Shown here one piece after another: positions 8,237-15,949 of a stretch of DNA of 32,754 nt. Every line of letters starts with the position of its first letter. Position 1 is the stretch's first letter. The DNA lies in NCBI RefSeq assembly GCF_900659635.1, contig NZ_CAACVB010000072.1:1-32754 (forward strand). The letters run 5' to 3'. The DNA comes from Actinomadura roseirufa (GTDB taxonomy: Bacteria > Actinomycetota > Actinomycetes > Streptosporangiales > Streptosporangiaceae). A program made the position numbers and the translations under genes. The notes under the pieces were generated by a model. It was given only the letters and a program-made list of their open reading frames with translations, ran no database searches and was not told the DNA's origin.

Positions 8237-8673
8237 GCCCGCACCCGCTTCGACATCTCCGCCACCGTGAGGTTCGCGGCGGTCTGCGGCTCCCGCGTCG
8301 GTGCGATCCACACCGTCCGGCCGCCCTCCCGAGTGACGAACCACCATTGCCCCTCGTCCCGGTGGTACGCCGCCCCCACCACGAGGGTCCCACCCCGACC
8401 GTCCACGCGGCGCACCGACAACGCGGGGTAACAGTCCGCCGCAACGAGCGCGCACGCCACGCTCTTCACGGCGGAGAGGTACATGTCCAGGATCCCGAGA
8501 GCCGTGGTGCGTTCCGAGTGGACGGAAGCGATCATGTGCAACCACCCGGACGAGGGCCGGTCCTTGACCGCTTCCAGGGCTGACGGCGGGAACGGAAGCG
8601 GGTGGTTTCGGGGCTGTCGTGGTGGTTGGGTCGGCACGGGAGCCGAGTGATCACGTCGGTTATGTGTGCCCAT
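8233..8673 (-). CDS. Hypothetical protein, first gene of an unknown operon
   Basis: The 146-residue protein has a disordered, Pro/His/Arg-rich N-terminus (about 1-35). A compact domain follows with a helix (WLHMIASVHSERTTALGILDMYLSAV) and strands around EGQWWFVTREGGRTVWIAP. The ATG at 8673 is preferred over the in-frame ATG at 8682, because GAGG is only two bases from the latter and 11 bases from the former. Either remains possible. The stop overlaps the start of the small membrane protein. It is divergent from the XRE regulator at 8812. I do not recognise the family; the WWF-containing sheet resembles small actinomycete proteins of unknown function. Confidence 0.6.
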   Translation of the reverse strand: MGTHNRRDHSAPVPTQPPRQPRNHPLPFPPSALEAVKDRPSSGWLHMIASVHSERTTALGILDMYLSAVKSVACALVAADCYPALSVRRVDGRGGTLVVGAAYHRDEGQWWFVTREGGRTVWIAPTREPQTAANLTVAEMSKRVRA

Positions 8674-8774
8674 ATCCGGCATCACCTCGTGGGGACTAGC
8701 GTGGCCGCGCCCTTGACTGCGTCGGGCTGCACGTTTGCAGGGACAGAATTCCCGGCGGGCGGCTAACTTGTCGC

Positions 8775-8796
8775 GTATCGATAACACACCCGATAC
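8775..8796. promoter_or_regulatory. Inverted repeat GTATCG-N10-CGATAC before the XRE gene
   Basis: GTATCG at 8775-8780 and CGATAC at 8791-8796 form a 6-bp dyad ending 15 bases before the XRE start codon. It lies in the divergent intergenic region, so it is a candidate autoregulatory operator that could govern both operons. Confidence 0.4.
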
Positions 8797-8811
8797 ACCG
8801 GAGCGTGTCTC

Positions 8812-9630
8812 ATGGCCCCCGTAGAGTCACTGGACGCCGATGCATCGTTCAAGCACTGGATCGCATCTGACCTGCGGTTTTGGCGGGAGAGAGAGGGACT
8901 GTCACTGTCGCAGATGGGACAGGTCATGGGGTGCAGCCGACACACTGTGTCGAACATCGAGCATGCACGCGAATCTTGGAACATGAACGAAGATCAGGCG
9001 GACAGGCTCGATGCACATCTCCGGCTCAACAACCACTTCCGGCGACTCGTCCGGTACGCGCGAACAGCTCATGACCCGGACTGGTTCGCGGACTATGTGA
9101 AGCATGAGAAGTACGCACTGGCAATCCGCACTTTCCGACTCTCACTCTTCCCTGGACTGCTCCAGACGGAGGCGTACGCCCGTGCCCTCCTTACGTCCTC
9201 ACGACTCGTTGTCGACGTCGAGAAGGCCGTCCATGCGCGCATGCGGCGTCAAAAGGTTCTGACCAGAGAGGACCCGCCCCATCTATGGGCGGTCATCGAT
9301 GAGAACGTTTTGCATCGACCTGTCGGCGGTCCGGAAGTGATGCGGGAGCAAGTTGCCCGGTTGTATGAGGCTGCTGTACTGCCGCACGTCACGATACGGT
9401 TCGTACGTCAGTCTTCGGGCTTTTACCTGGGGCTTGATGGCTCATTCAACACCTTGAGCCTAGAGCGCGGGGAGAAAGTGTTCGTCGAGGCTCCCGGCGG
9501 GGGGAGGCTCATACAGGGTGGTCCAGAGCTTCGCGACTTTGGGGTACGTTGGGACCGGATTGGGGCGAGTGCCCTACCTTGGGACTCCTCCCGGGACCTC
9601 ATGGCAGAAGCGATGGAGCGTTTTTCATGA
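8812..9630 (+). CDS. XRE-family regulator with DUF5753 (Scr1-type)
   Basis: The 272-residue DNA-binding protein has an N-terminal helix-turn-helix (about 17-75, with LSQMGQVMGCSRHTVSNIEHAR) and a C-terminal DUF5753 domain (about 95-265, with LFPGLLQTEAYARALL, AVIDENVLHRPVGGPEVMREQVARL and VTIRFV). This is the common actinomycete partner of DUF397 proteins. The Streptomyces Scr1/Scr2 pair has been described as toxin-antitoxin-like, with the XRE protein as the regulatory partner. The ATG at 8812 follows GGAG, and the stop overlaps the DUF397 start by ATGA. Codon use is AT-richer than in the flanks, suggesting later arrival. Confidence 0.88.
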   Translation: MAPVESLDADASFKHWIASDLRFWREREGLSLSQMGQVMGCSRHTVSNIEHARESWNMNEDQADRLDAHLRLNNHFRRLVRYARTAHDPDWFADYVKHEKYALAIRTFRLSLFPGLLQTEAYARALLTSSRLVVDVEKAVHARMRRQKVLTREDPPHLWAVIDENVLHRPVGGPEVMREQVARLYEAAVLPHVTIRFVRQSSGFYLGLDGSFNTLSLERGEKVFVEAPGGGRLIQGGPELRDFGVRWDRIGASALPWDSSRDLMAEAMERFS

Positions 9631-9824
9631 TCACCTGGCGTAAGTCCAGCTACAGCGGTGGCGGAGGCTCTGGCGGTCAAGAGTGTGTGGAGGTCGCCGA
9701 GATTTCGCGCAGTATCGGAATCCGGGACTCAAGGGCTCCGGAAGCCGGGTGCCTGTCACTCCCTTCTGCGAGCTTCCGTGACCTTGTGGCCGCGATCAAG
9801 CGCGGTGACCACGACACCCCGTAG
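9627..9824 (+). CDS. DUF397 domain protein
   Basis: The 65-residue protein has the DUF397 hallmarks: WRKSSYSGG near the N-terminus, ECVEVA, IGIRDSR and the final FRDLVAAIK. The ATG at 9627 overlaps the stop of the XRE-DUF5753 gene (ATGA), so the two are coupled. DUF397 proteins usually pair with such regulators. Proposed roles include a toxin-like or signalling partner in development, but the biochemical activity is not settled. The extra glycines (GGGGSGG) after the first motif are a local expansion. Confidence 0.88.
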   Translation: MITWRKSSYSGGGGSGGQECVEVAEISRSIGIRDSRAPEAGCLSLPSASFRDLVAAIKRGDHDTP

Positions 9825-9826
9825 CT

Positions 9827-9841
9827 CGGGGCGGAGCCCCG
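9827..9841 (+). terminator. Short hairpin after DUF397
   Basis: CGGGGC, GGA, GCCCCG forms a 6-bp stem directly after the DUF397 stop. It is a probable terminator. Confidence 0.55.
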
Positions 9842-9871
9842 CCCGCGCCCCCCGGCTTACCTCGGCAGGTC

Positions 9872-9974
9872 GGGGGTCTCGTGTTGCGTGCGGAGCCGCG
9901 TGCTTGCGTTCGCTCCGCCCACGAGTGACCCCCGGCCCCGTCCGGGTGTGGGGCAGGACCTGACCCGGACGGGG
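9872..9974. repeat. Two further strong hairpins between DUF397 and the regulator remnant
   Basis: 9872-9883 (GGGGGTCTCGTG) pairs with 9920-9933 with a single unpaired base. CCCCGTCCGGGT at 9936-9947 pairs perfectly with 9963-9974. No gene is seen from 9842 to 10054. Together with 7390-7709, these place dense hairpins on both sides of the small gene cluster. Confidence 0.65.
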
Positions 9975-10054
9975 TCGCGCCATGTTCGGGACACCGTGTG
10001 ACCCTCCGGCCCGGCGGTGCGTCCAGTGGGCGTAGTTCACGCTCATTAGGATCG

Positions 10055-10253
10055 TCCAACCCCGCCGGGGCCGACGAGGGTGACCAGCCGCGCGGTGCCG
10101 ACCGGAGACATCGGCGAGGCGCTCGGCCGCGATGGTCTCGCCGGGATGCGTGAGCAGCGCGGTCAGCAGCGCGCGGCGGGCGGGCCCGCCGAGCGGCGCT
10201 TCGTCCCCGTCCTCGCGCCACGCGCGGGTGTCACCGAGAATCCCGAACCGCAT
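10055..10253 (-). pseudogene. Collapsed remnant of an AfsR/SARP-like regulator
   Basis: From the ATG at 10253 the frame reads MRFGILGDTRAW, then APLGGPARRALLTALLTHPGETIAAERLADV, the standard start of an AfsR/BTAD regulator's DNA-binding domain. Near 10113-10119 coding switches frame and continues as PVGTARLVTLVGPGGVG, the P-loop that normally lies a couple of hundred residues later in this family. It then stops at TAA 10046-10048. The gene has therefore lost most of its DNA-binding and BTAD domain by internal deletion, and everything after the Walker A motif. It cannot be functional. Confidence 0.75.
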
Positions 10254-10284
10254 ACCGGGATTATCCAGCCGGGCGGGGCCTCCG

Positions 10285-11307
10285 TCAGCCGCCGAGCACC
10301 CTGACGATCTCGGCGGCGGGCGCCTGCGCCGCCTCCCGGAAGGACTCTCCGGCCCACAGGTTGACGGTGTCCGGGTCGTTCCGGGCCGCGGCGGCCTTGC
10401 GCAGGGGCGAGGTGACGTAGTGGACGTCCGGGTAGGCGGCCGGGGCGTGCGCCGAGTGCTCGGTGAGGAAGCGGTTCACCAGCCCGCGCGCCGGGCGTCC
10501 GCTGAACGCCCTGGTCATCGCGGTGGACGTGAAGCGAGGATCGGCGAGGGCCGCCTTGTGGACGGCGCTCGCGCCGCTCTCGGGGCAGCGCACGAACACC
10601 GTCCCGAGCTGCGCGGCGGCGGCGCCCTCGGCGAGGACCGCGGCGACGTCGCGGGCCGTGCCGAGACCGCCCGCGGCGATCAGCGGGCGGCGGGTGACGG
10701 CGCGGACCTCGCGGAGGAGGGCGCGCAGCGGCAGGAGGCCGTCCAGGGTGTTGGTGAACGAGCCGCGATGTCCCCCGGCCTCGGCGCCCTGCACGCACAA
10801 CGCGTCGGCGGCGGCGGAGGCGCGGGCCTCGGCGGCGGTGGTGACGGTGACGACGACCGTGGCGCCGCGGTCGCGCAGCGCGCGGATGACGTCGTCGTCC
10901 GGGCACCCGAAGGTGAAGCTCACGACGGCGGGCGGGTCGGCCACCAGATCGACGATCTTGGCGTCGTAGTCGTCGTCGCGGGCGGACGGGCCGCCCGGCC
11001 GGACACCGAGCCGCTCCGCCTCGGGCTCCATGCGGTCCCGGTAGGCGGCCACGGCGCCGTCGACGACCTCGTCCAGGGACGGCATGAAGACGTTCACGCC
11101 GAACGGGCGGGACGTCAGGCGCCGGGTACGGGCGATGTCCTCGCGCATGGCCGCCGCGGTCCGGTACCCGGCGGCGAGGAAGCCGAGGCCGCCCGCGTCC
11201 GACACGGCGGCGGCCAGCTCGGGCGTGGACGCCCCGCCCGCCATCGGCGCCTGCACGATCCGCGGCCAGTCCGGTCCGCCGGTCGTCTCTCCCGGTGAAC
11301 TCGTCAC
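10285..11307 (-). CDS. Nitronate monooxygenase (2-nitropropane dioxygenase family)
   Basis: FMN-dependent enzyme that oxidises alkyl nitronates (such as propionate-3-nitronate) to carbonyl compounds. The 340-residue TIM-barrel protein has QAPMAGG near the N-terminus, FGVNVF, CVQGAEAGGHRG (with the catalytic-type His), PLIAAGGLGTARDVAAVLAEGAAAAQLGTVFV for phosphate/FMN binding, and MTRAFSGRPARGL. The extended open frame upstream lies over the alcohol dehydrogenase in another frame and is not coding. I take the GTG at 11307; an in-frame GTG at 11316 is equally possible because no clear ribosome site is visible. It is the last gene of a minus-strand row with the dehydrogenase and P450. Confidence 0.88.
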   Translation of the reverse strand: MTSSPGETTGGPDWPRIVQAPMAGGASTPELAAAVSDAGGLGFLAAGYRTAAAMREDIARTRRLTSRPFGVNVFMPSLDEVVDGAVAAYRDRMEPEAERLGVRPGGPSARDDDYDAKIVDLVADPPAVVSFTFGCPDDDVIRALRDRGATVVVTVTTAAEARASAAADALCVQGAEAGGHRGSFTNTLDGLLPLRALLREVRAVTRRPLIAAGGLGTARDVAAVLAEGAAAAQLGTVFVRCPESGASAVHKAALADPRFTSTAMTRAFSGRPARGLVNRFLTEHSAHAPAAYPDVHYVTSPLRKAAAARNDPDTVNLWAGESFREAAQAPAAEIVRVLGG

Positions 11308-11363
11308 TCTCGGCACGATAATCCGGGGGGATCCGGCCGCCTCGCCCGGGGTCGGGTCGCCGG

Positions 11364-12458
11364 TCAGGGCAGCAGGACGGGCTTGACGACCTCCCCCGCG
11401 AGCGCGTCGGCCTCCGCCTGGCCGATCTGGTCGAGCGGGTAGGTCCGGATCAGCCGGTCGAACGGGAACCGGCCCCGCCGCCACAGCTCGATCATCACCG
11501 GGATGAACGCCCGCGGGACGGCGTCGCCCTCGATGATGCCCTTGACCGTGCGTCCCATCAGCAGGAGCGTCGGGTCCAGCCGGTACTCCCGCGCGCCGAC
11601 GCCCGCGAGGCCGCAGACGCCGGTGGTGCGCAGCGACGCGACGGCGGCGGAGACGACCTCGGGCACGGCGGTGGTGTCGAAGGAGAACTGCACGCCGTCC
11701 CCGCCGGAGATGGCCCGGACCCGCTCGGCGAGGTCGCCGCCCGCACCGTCCAGGACGTGGGTGGCGCCCAGCTCGCGGGCCAGGTCGAGCCGCGCGTCCA
11801 GCAGGTCCACCGCGATGATCGGATCGGCGGCGGCGACCCGCGCGGCCATCACCGCGGCGAGGCCGACCGCGCCCACGCCGAAGATCGCGATGCCGTCCCC
11901 GGCGCGGACGCCGAGCGAGACCAGCACCGACGCGGCGCCGGTCTGCACACCGCAGCCGAGCGGGCCGAACAGCTCCAGGGGCACGTCCCGGGGGACGGGC
12001 ACCACGTTGCGGACCGTCCCGAGCGCGTGCGTGGCGAACGACGACTGCCCGAACCACCGGGTGTGGACGGGCTCGCCGGCGGCGTCGGTGGCGCGCGGCA
12101 CGCCGTCCGGCGGCACGGCGGCCAGGTTCAGCTCCGCCATCCGCGCGCAGTTGCCGGGCCGCGCGCCCAGGCAGTTGCGGCAGGTCCCACAGGAGTCGAT
12201 CGACAGGACGACGGGGTCGCCCGGCGCGACGCCGAGCACCCCCGGCCCGGTCGCGACGACGGTCCCGGCGCCCTCGTGGCCGAGGACCACCGGCTTGGCG
12301 ACGGGGTCGCCGGGCGTGCGGCCGAGCAGGTCGGTGTGGCACAGCCCGACGCCCGCGATCTCGACGACCACCTCGCCGGGGCCGGGATCGGCCAGGTCGA
12401 GCGCCTCGATCGTGTAGGGGCCGTCGGCGGCGCGCAGCACGGCGGCGTCGATCCGCAT
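11364..12458 (-). CDS. Zinc-dependent medium-chain alcohol dehydrogenase
   Basis: NAD(P)-dependent zinc alcohol dehydrogenase, most like the aryl- and allylic-alcohol members of the MDR family. The 364-residue protein has catalytic-zinc residues Cys40 and His61-Glu62 (GLCHTD, GHEG). Structural-zinc cysteines are at 90, 93, 96 and 104 (SCGTCRNC...GNC). The coenzyme fold is GVGAVGLAAV. The ATG at 12458 is only 11 bases past the P450 stop, so the two form an operon. A likely job is to oxidise the alcohol made by the neighbouring P450; the substrate is unknown. Confidence 0.9.
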   Translation of the reverse strand: MRIDAAVLRAADGPYTIEALDLADPGPGEVVVEIAGVGLCHTDLLGRTPGDPVAKPVVLGHEGAGTVVATGPGVLGVAPGDPVVLSIDSCGTCRNCLGARPGNCARMAELNLAAVPPDGVPRATDAAGEPVHTRWFGQSSFATHALGTVRNVVPVPRDVPLELFGPLGCGVQTGAASVLVSLGVRAGDGIAIFGVGAVGLAAVMAARVAAADPIIAVDLLDARLDLARELGATHVLDGAGGDLAERVRAISGGDGVQFSFDTTAVPEVVSAAVASLRTTGVCGLAGVGAREYRLDPTLLLMGRTVKGIIEGDAVPRAFIPVMIELWRRGRFPFDRLIRTYPLDQIGQAEADALAGEVVKPVLLP

Positions 12459-12469
12459 CGCGGGGCCCC

Positions 12470-13717
12470 TCAGACGATGGAGTAGCGGACGGGCAGGCTC
12501 TTCAGGCCGCCCACGAACGTCGTCGCGGTCTGCCGCGGCGTCCCGGCCAGCTCGATGGACCGCAGCCGCGGCAGCAGCTCGTCGAAGAACGCGCGGACCT
12601 CGATGCGGGCCAGCGCCGCGCCGAGGCAGTAGTGGACACCGAAACCGAACGCCAGGTGCTTGTTCGGGTCGCGGCCCGCGTCGAACCGGAACGGGTCGGC
12701 GAAGACCTCCTCGTCCCGGTTCGCGGACGGGTAGGACAGCAGCACCGACTCGCCCGCGCCGATCCGGACGCCGCCCAGCTCACAGTCCCGGGCGGCGGTG
12801 CGCATGAACTCCTTGACCGGCGTGACCCAGCGGATCATCTCGTCCACCGCGAGCGGCATCAGCGCCGGGTCGGCGCGCAGCCGGTCGAGCTCCCCCGGGT
12901 TGTCGATGAGCGCCTGCAACCCGCCCGCGATGGTCGCGCTGGTGGTGTCGTGACCGGCGCTCGCCACGATCACGTAGTAGGACGCGGTGTCGAAGTCGTT
13001 GAGCGGCTCGCCGTCGACCCGCGCGTTCGCGATGGCGGAGGCCAGGTCGTCGGTCGGGGTCTCGCGGCGCGCCGCGGTGAGCTTCTGGAAGTAGGCGAAG
13101 AAGTCCATCAGGACCTCCAGCTTCTCCTCCTCCGTCTGGCCGCGCTGAAACTCGTCGTCGTCGCCGCCGAACAGCTCCTGCGTGAGCCTGAGCATCCGGT
13201 CGAAGTCGCTCTCGGGCAGCCCCAGCAGCGACAGGATCACGTACAGCGGGAAGTGGACCGCGATCTGCCGGACGAAGTCGCACTCGCCGTCCAGCTCCAC
13301 CATCCGGTCGACATAGCGCCTGGCCAGCTCGCGGACGCGCGGTTCGAGCGCGCGCATCGCCCGCGGCCGGAACCAGTCGGCGCCGATCGCGCGGACGACC
13401 CGGTGGTCGGGGTCGTCCATGTGGACCAGGGTGCGCAGCGCGATGCCCTGCGCCATCCGCTCCCGGTTCATCGCGTCGAACTCGGCGGTGGCCAGGACGG
13501 GACGCGGCGAGTTCAGGAACAGCGTGTTGTCGCGCTCCACGGCCAGGACGTCAGCGTGCCGGGTGACCGCCCAGAACGGGTTGTAGCCGGGCGCCTCGAC
13601 CCGGTGCACCGGCGCCTCGCGGCGCAGCAGCGCGAGCGAGTCGTGCAACCTCCGGTCATCGGTGTAGGACCTCGGGTCGGCGAGCGCGAGGCCCGCCTCC
13701 TCTACGGTGAGAGTCAT
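12470..13717 (-). CDS. Cytochrome P450 (CYP125/CYP142-like bacterial class)
   Basis: Soluble bacterial P450 of 415 residues. It has the oxygen-binding I-helix AGHDTTS, the K-helix ExxR as EMIRW, and the heme motif FGFGVHYCLGAALAR, with Cys364 as the thiolate ligand. Motifs such as HMDDPDHRVVR, ADWFRP and FDRMLRLTQELFGGDDDEF resemble actinobacterial P450s acting on terpenoid or steroid side chains. That substrate suggestion is inference. The ATG at 13717 follows GAGGAG; a longer frame upstream lacks P450 features. It is the first gene of an operon with the alcohol dehydrogenase. No ferredoxin gene is adjacent, so its redox partner must be encoded elsewhere. Confidence 0.92.
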   Translation of the reverse strand: MTLTVEEAGLALADPRSYTDDRRLHDSLALLRREAPVHRVEAPGYNPFWAVTRHADVLAVERDNTLFLNSPRPVLATAEFDAMNRERMAQGIALRTLVHMDDPDHRVVRAIGADWFRPRAMRALEPRVRELARRYVDRMVELDGECDFVRQIAVHFPLYVILSLLGLPESDFDRMLRLTQELFGGDDDEFQRGQTEEEKLEVLMDFFAYFQKLTAARRETPTDDLASAIANARVDGEPLNDFDTASYYVIVASAGHDTTSATIAGGLQALIDNPGELDRLRADPALMPLAVDEMIRWVTPVKEFMRTAARDCELGGVRIGAGESVLLSYPSANRDEEVFADPFRFDAGRDPNKHLAFGFGVHYCLGAALARIEVRAFFDELLPRLRSIELAGTPRQTATTFVGGLKSLPVRYSIV

Positions 13718-13754
13718 GCACGGGCTCCTCGGTGCCGGATGGTCGCCGTAAAAA

Positions 13755-13783
13755 AACCTAAAACCCGAACCCGGCTCGGTCAA
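13755..13783 (-). promoter_or_regulatory. Candidate sigma70 promoter for the P450 operon
   Basis: On the minus strand TTGACC (13783-13778), a 17-base spacer and TAGGTT (13760-13755) form a plausible -35/-10 pair 38 bases before the P450 start. The rest of the gap to 13976 shows no gene. Confidence 0.4.
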
Positions 13784-13976
13784 CTTCTCACAGGTCGCCG
13801 GGGGTCCCGTGTCGTCCGCGTCCGTCCGCGAATCGCCGGGCCCCGCCACCGCCCGCGCCAGCGACTCCGCCGGTGATCCGGTGCTCCGCCGCCGACTCGG
13901 CGGCGACGAGCCCTCCACGGCGTCTCCCTGGGCACGCCATGACGACGATGGTCGCGGCCCATTCCGGACGGCCAGG

Positions 13977-15860
13977 TCATCTCCTCCCGGGAGTGAGGAC
14001 ACCGTGGCCGGTGACGTCCCACCCCGGTCCCCCGCGGCCGGCGGCGCTCGCGCCGAGCATGCCGTCGACCAGGGCCGGGTCCGCCAGGGCGGTGTCGTCG
14101 AAGGCGCCGTCGGCGAGGTCCCGGAAACGCTCCAGCTCCTCCGCCGGGACACCGATCGCCCGCAGCGGGTCCGCGCCGTCCAGCCGGGCCCGCGCGTAGA
14201 GCCGCGCGACGAGCGCCTTGCGGTCGCCGCCCGAGTCGGCCCGCTCCCAGCCCGCCTGTTCCAGCAGCAGCGCCGCCGCGTACACGTCCGCCATGACCTG
14301 GGCCAGCGGGTAGAGCCGCGCCTCCGCCGTCGCCGAGTCCAGGCCGCGCCACCGCCCGAGCGCCGCGCGCAGGTCCCCGATCCGCCGATGCACGAGGTCC
14401 GCCGTCGCGTCGTCCCCGCCGGGCGCCCGCTCGACCGCCGCGGTGAGCCGGTCGAGGAACGGCTCGTGCGCGTCCTCCCGCTCGACGGCGCGCCGCACGT
14501 CCAGGCACAGGATGTTGTCGCCGCCCTCCCAGATCGGGTTGACCTGCGCGTCCCGCAGGATCCGGGCGACCGGCCACTGCTCCACGTAGCCGTTCCCGCC
14601 GTGGATCTCCACCGCGTCGCTCGCCGCCGTCACCCCGAGCCGCGCCGCCCGCAGCTTGATGAGCGCGGCCCCCAGCCGCAGCCGAGGGCGGTCCAGGTAC
14701 CCGTCGAACACCAGCGCCTGGGCGGCCTCCGTCTCCACGATCAGCTCGGCGAGCTTGCGGCGCATCAGCGGCCGCTCGTCCAGCGGCGCCCCGAACGCCT
14801 CGCGCGTCCGCGCGTAGCACAGCGCCTCCACCAGCGACCGCCGCGCGCAGCCGAGGCCCATCATCGCGATGCCGAGGCGGGCGCCGTTGGTCAGCTCCAT
14901 CATCCGCGCGAGGCCCCGCCCGTCCCCGCCGCGCCCCGCACTGGCGGCGGGCGCGAGCAGGAACGCCTCCGCGTCGGCGAACTCGATCTCCGCGGACGCC
15001 ACCGACCGCGTACCGAGCTTGTCCTTCAGCCGCCGGATCCGCACCCCGTTGCGCGACCCGTCCCGGCGCTCCCGCAGGACGAGGAACGGCGCGATCCCCC
15101 GTACCCCGTCGTCGGCGCCCTCCGGCTTGGCCAGCACCACGTACGCCGCCCCGTTCGCGTTGGAGGCGAACCACTTGAACCCGTTGAGGCGCCAGGCGTC
15201 CCCGTCCGGCGTCGCCGTCGACTCCAGCGCGCCGAGATCGGACCCGCCGGAGCGCTCGGTGAGCAGCTGCGCCGCCTCGCCGGAGAAGTCCCCGGCCGCG
15301 AACAGCGCGCGGACGCGCGCCTTCACCTCCTCCGGCGCGAACAGCTCGGTGAGGCCGGTGACCATGTCGCCGCCCGTGCCGAGCGCGCAGGCCATCCCGA
15401 TGTCGGCCTGGTCCAGCAGGTAGCTCCACGCGACGCCCAGCGGCGCCGGGTCGACGCCCGCCGCGTGCGCCCGCGCGACGAACACGGGCCGGGTGAAGGA
15501 GGTCGCGACGAGGTCCCGCCGCGCCGCCTCCGCCGACGGCGGCATGACGACCTCGCCGACGTCGCGTCCCCACCGGTCGTACCGCTCCAGCCGGGGCGGG
15601 TTCCGGTCGGTCTCCTCGGCCCGCTCCGCGACCGGCCCGCCCATCAGCGCGCCCATCTCCCGCAGCCGCGGCTCCGCCCAGCCGAACCCGTCCCCGAGAT
15701 GGCGGCGCATCAGGAACCGCAGCGTCGGGTCGCAGTCGAACCAGTTGCGGCCCACCGCCCCCTGGTAACGCTCCGTCGCGTACCGGCGGGCCTTGTCCGC
15801 GCCGCCGAACGGGAGCCGGTCCACCGGCTCGGTCAGATACGGGGTCGTGTCAGGAGCCAT
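13977..15860 (-). CDS. AidB-like acyl-CoA dehydrogenase
   Basis: FAD-dependent acyl-CoA dehydrogenase family protein of 627 residues, longer than ordinary members (about 380-400). It resembles the AidB branch: LLTERSGGSDLGALES, WRLNGFKWFASNANGAAYVVLAKP, RLKDKLGTRSVASAEIEF, EIHGGNGYVEQWPVARILRDAQVNPIWEGGDNILCLDVRRAV. E. coli AidB is a flavoprotein of the alkylation response, but many actinomycete relatives probably act in fatty-acid or aromatic catabolism. The ATG at 15860 is chosen because the family N-terminus (YLTEPVDRLPFGGADKARRYA) follows directly. It is divergent from a PaaX-family regulator, its likely controller. Confidence 0.87.
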   Translation of the reverse strand: MAPDTTPYLTEPVDRLPFGGADKARRYATERYQGAVGRNWFDCDPTLRFLMRRHLGDGFGWAEPRLREMGALMGGPVAERAEETDRNPPRLERYDRWGRDVGEVVMPPSAEAARRDLVATSFTRPVFVARAHAAGVDPAPLGVAWSYLLDQADIGMACALGTGGDMVTGLTELFAPEEVKARVRALFAAGDFSGEAAQLLTERSGGSDLGALESTATPDGDAWRLNGFKWFASNANGAAYVVLAKPEGADDGVRGIAPFLVLRERRDGSRNGVRIRRLKDKLGTRSVASAEIEFADAEAFLLAPAASAGRGGDGRGLARMMELTNGARLGIAMMGLGCARRSLVEALCYARTREAFGAPLDERPLMRRKLAELIVETEAAQALVFDGYLDRPRLRLGAALIKLRAARLGVTAASDAVEIHGGNGYVEQWPVARILRDAQVNPIWEGGDNILCLDVRRAVEREDAHEPFLDRLTAAVERAPGGDDATADLVHRRIGDLRAALGRWRGLDSATAEARLYPLAQVMADVYAAALLLEQAGWERADSGGDRKALVARLYARARLDGADPLRAIGVPAEELERFRDLADGAFDDTALADPALVDGMLGASAAGRGGPGWDVTGHGVLTPGRR

Positions 15861-15870
15861 GGTCCGGATA

Positions 15871-15904
15871 TTACACATTCCCATCGCATGCAAAGGGAAC
15901 GTAA
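15871..15904. promoter_or_regulatory. Imperfect inverted repeat between AidB-like and PaaX-like genes
   Basis: TTAC...TTCCC (15871-15882) faces GGGAACGTAA (15895-15904) across 12 bases, in the 89-base divergent intergenic region. It is a candidate operator for the PaaX-family protein. The minus-strand TAATAT nearby could be a -10 element. Confidence 0.4.
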
Positions 15905-15949
15905 GGGCCCGTCCACCGCGCGTCCCCGCCGGGTAGGGTCCGAGCAGTC

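Noticed and set aside
9872..9933. tRNA-like hairpin
   Set aside because: The stem is strong but there is no cloverleaf, anticodon arm or conserved T-loop.
11308..12342. Upstream extension of the nitronate monooxygenase frame
   Set aside because: It overlaps the alcohol dehydrogenase in another frame, is Arg-rich and lacks domains; the enzyme's own N-terminus begins near 11307.
13718..14152. N-terminal extension of the cytochrome P450
   Set aside because: No P450 feature; the ATG at 13717 has a good ribosome site and the family start.
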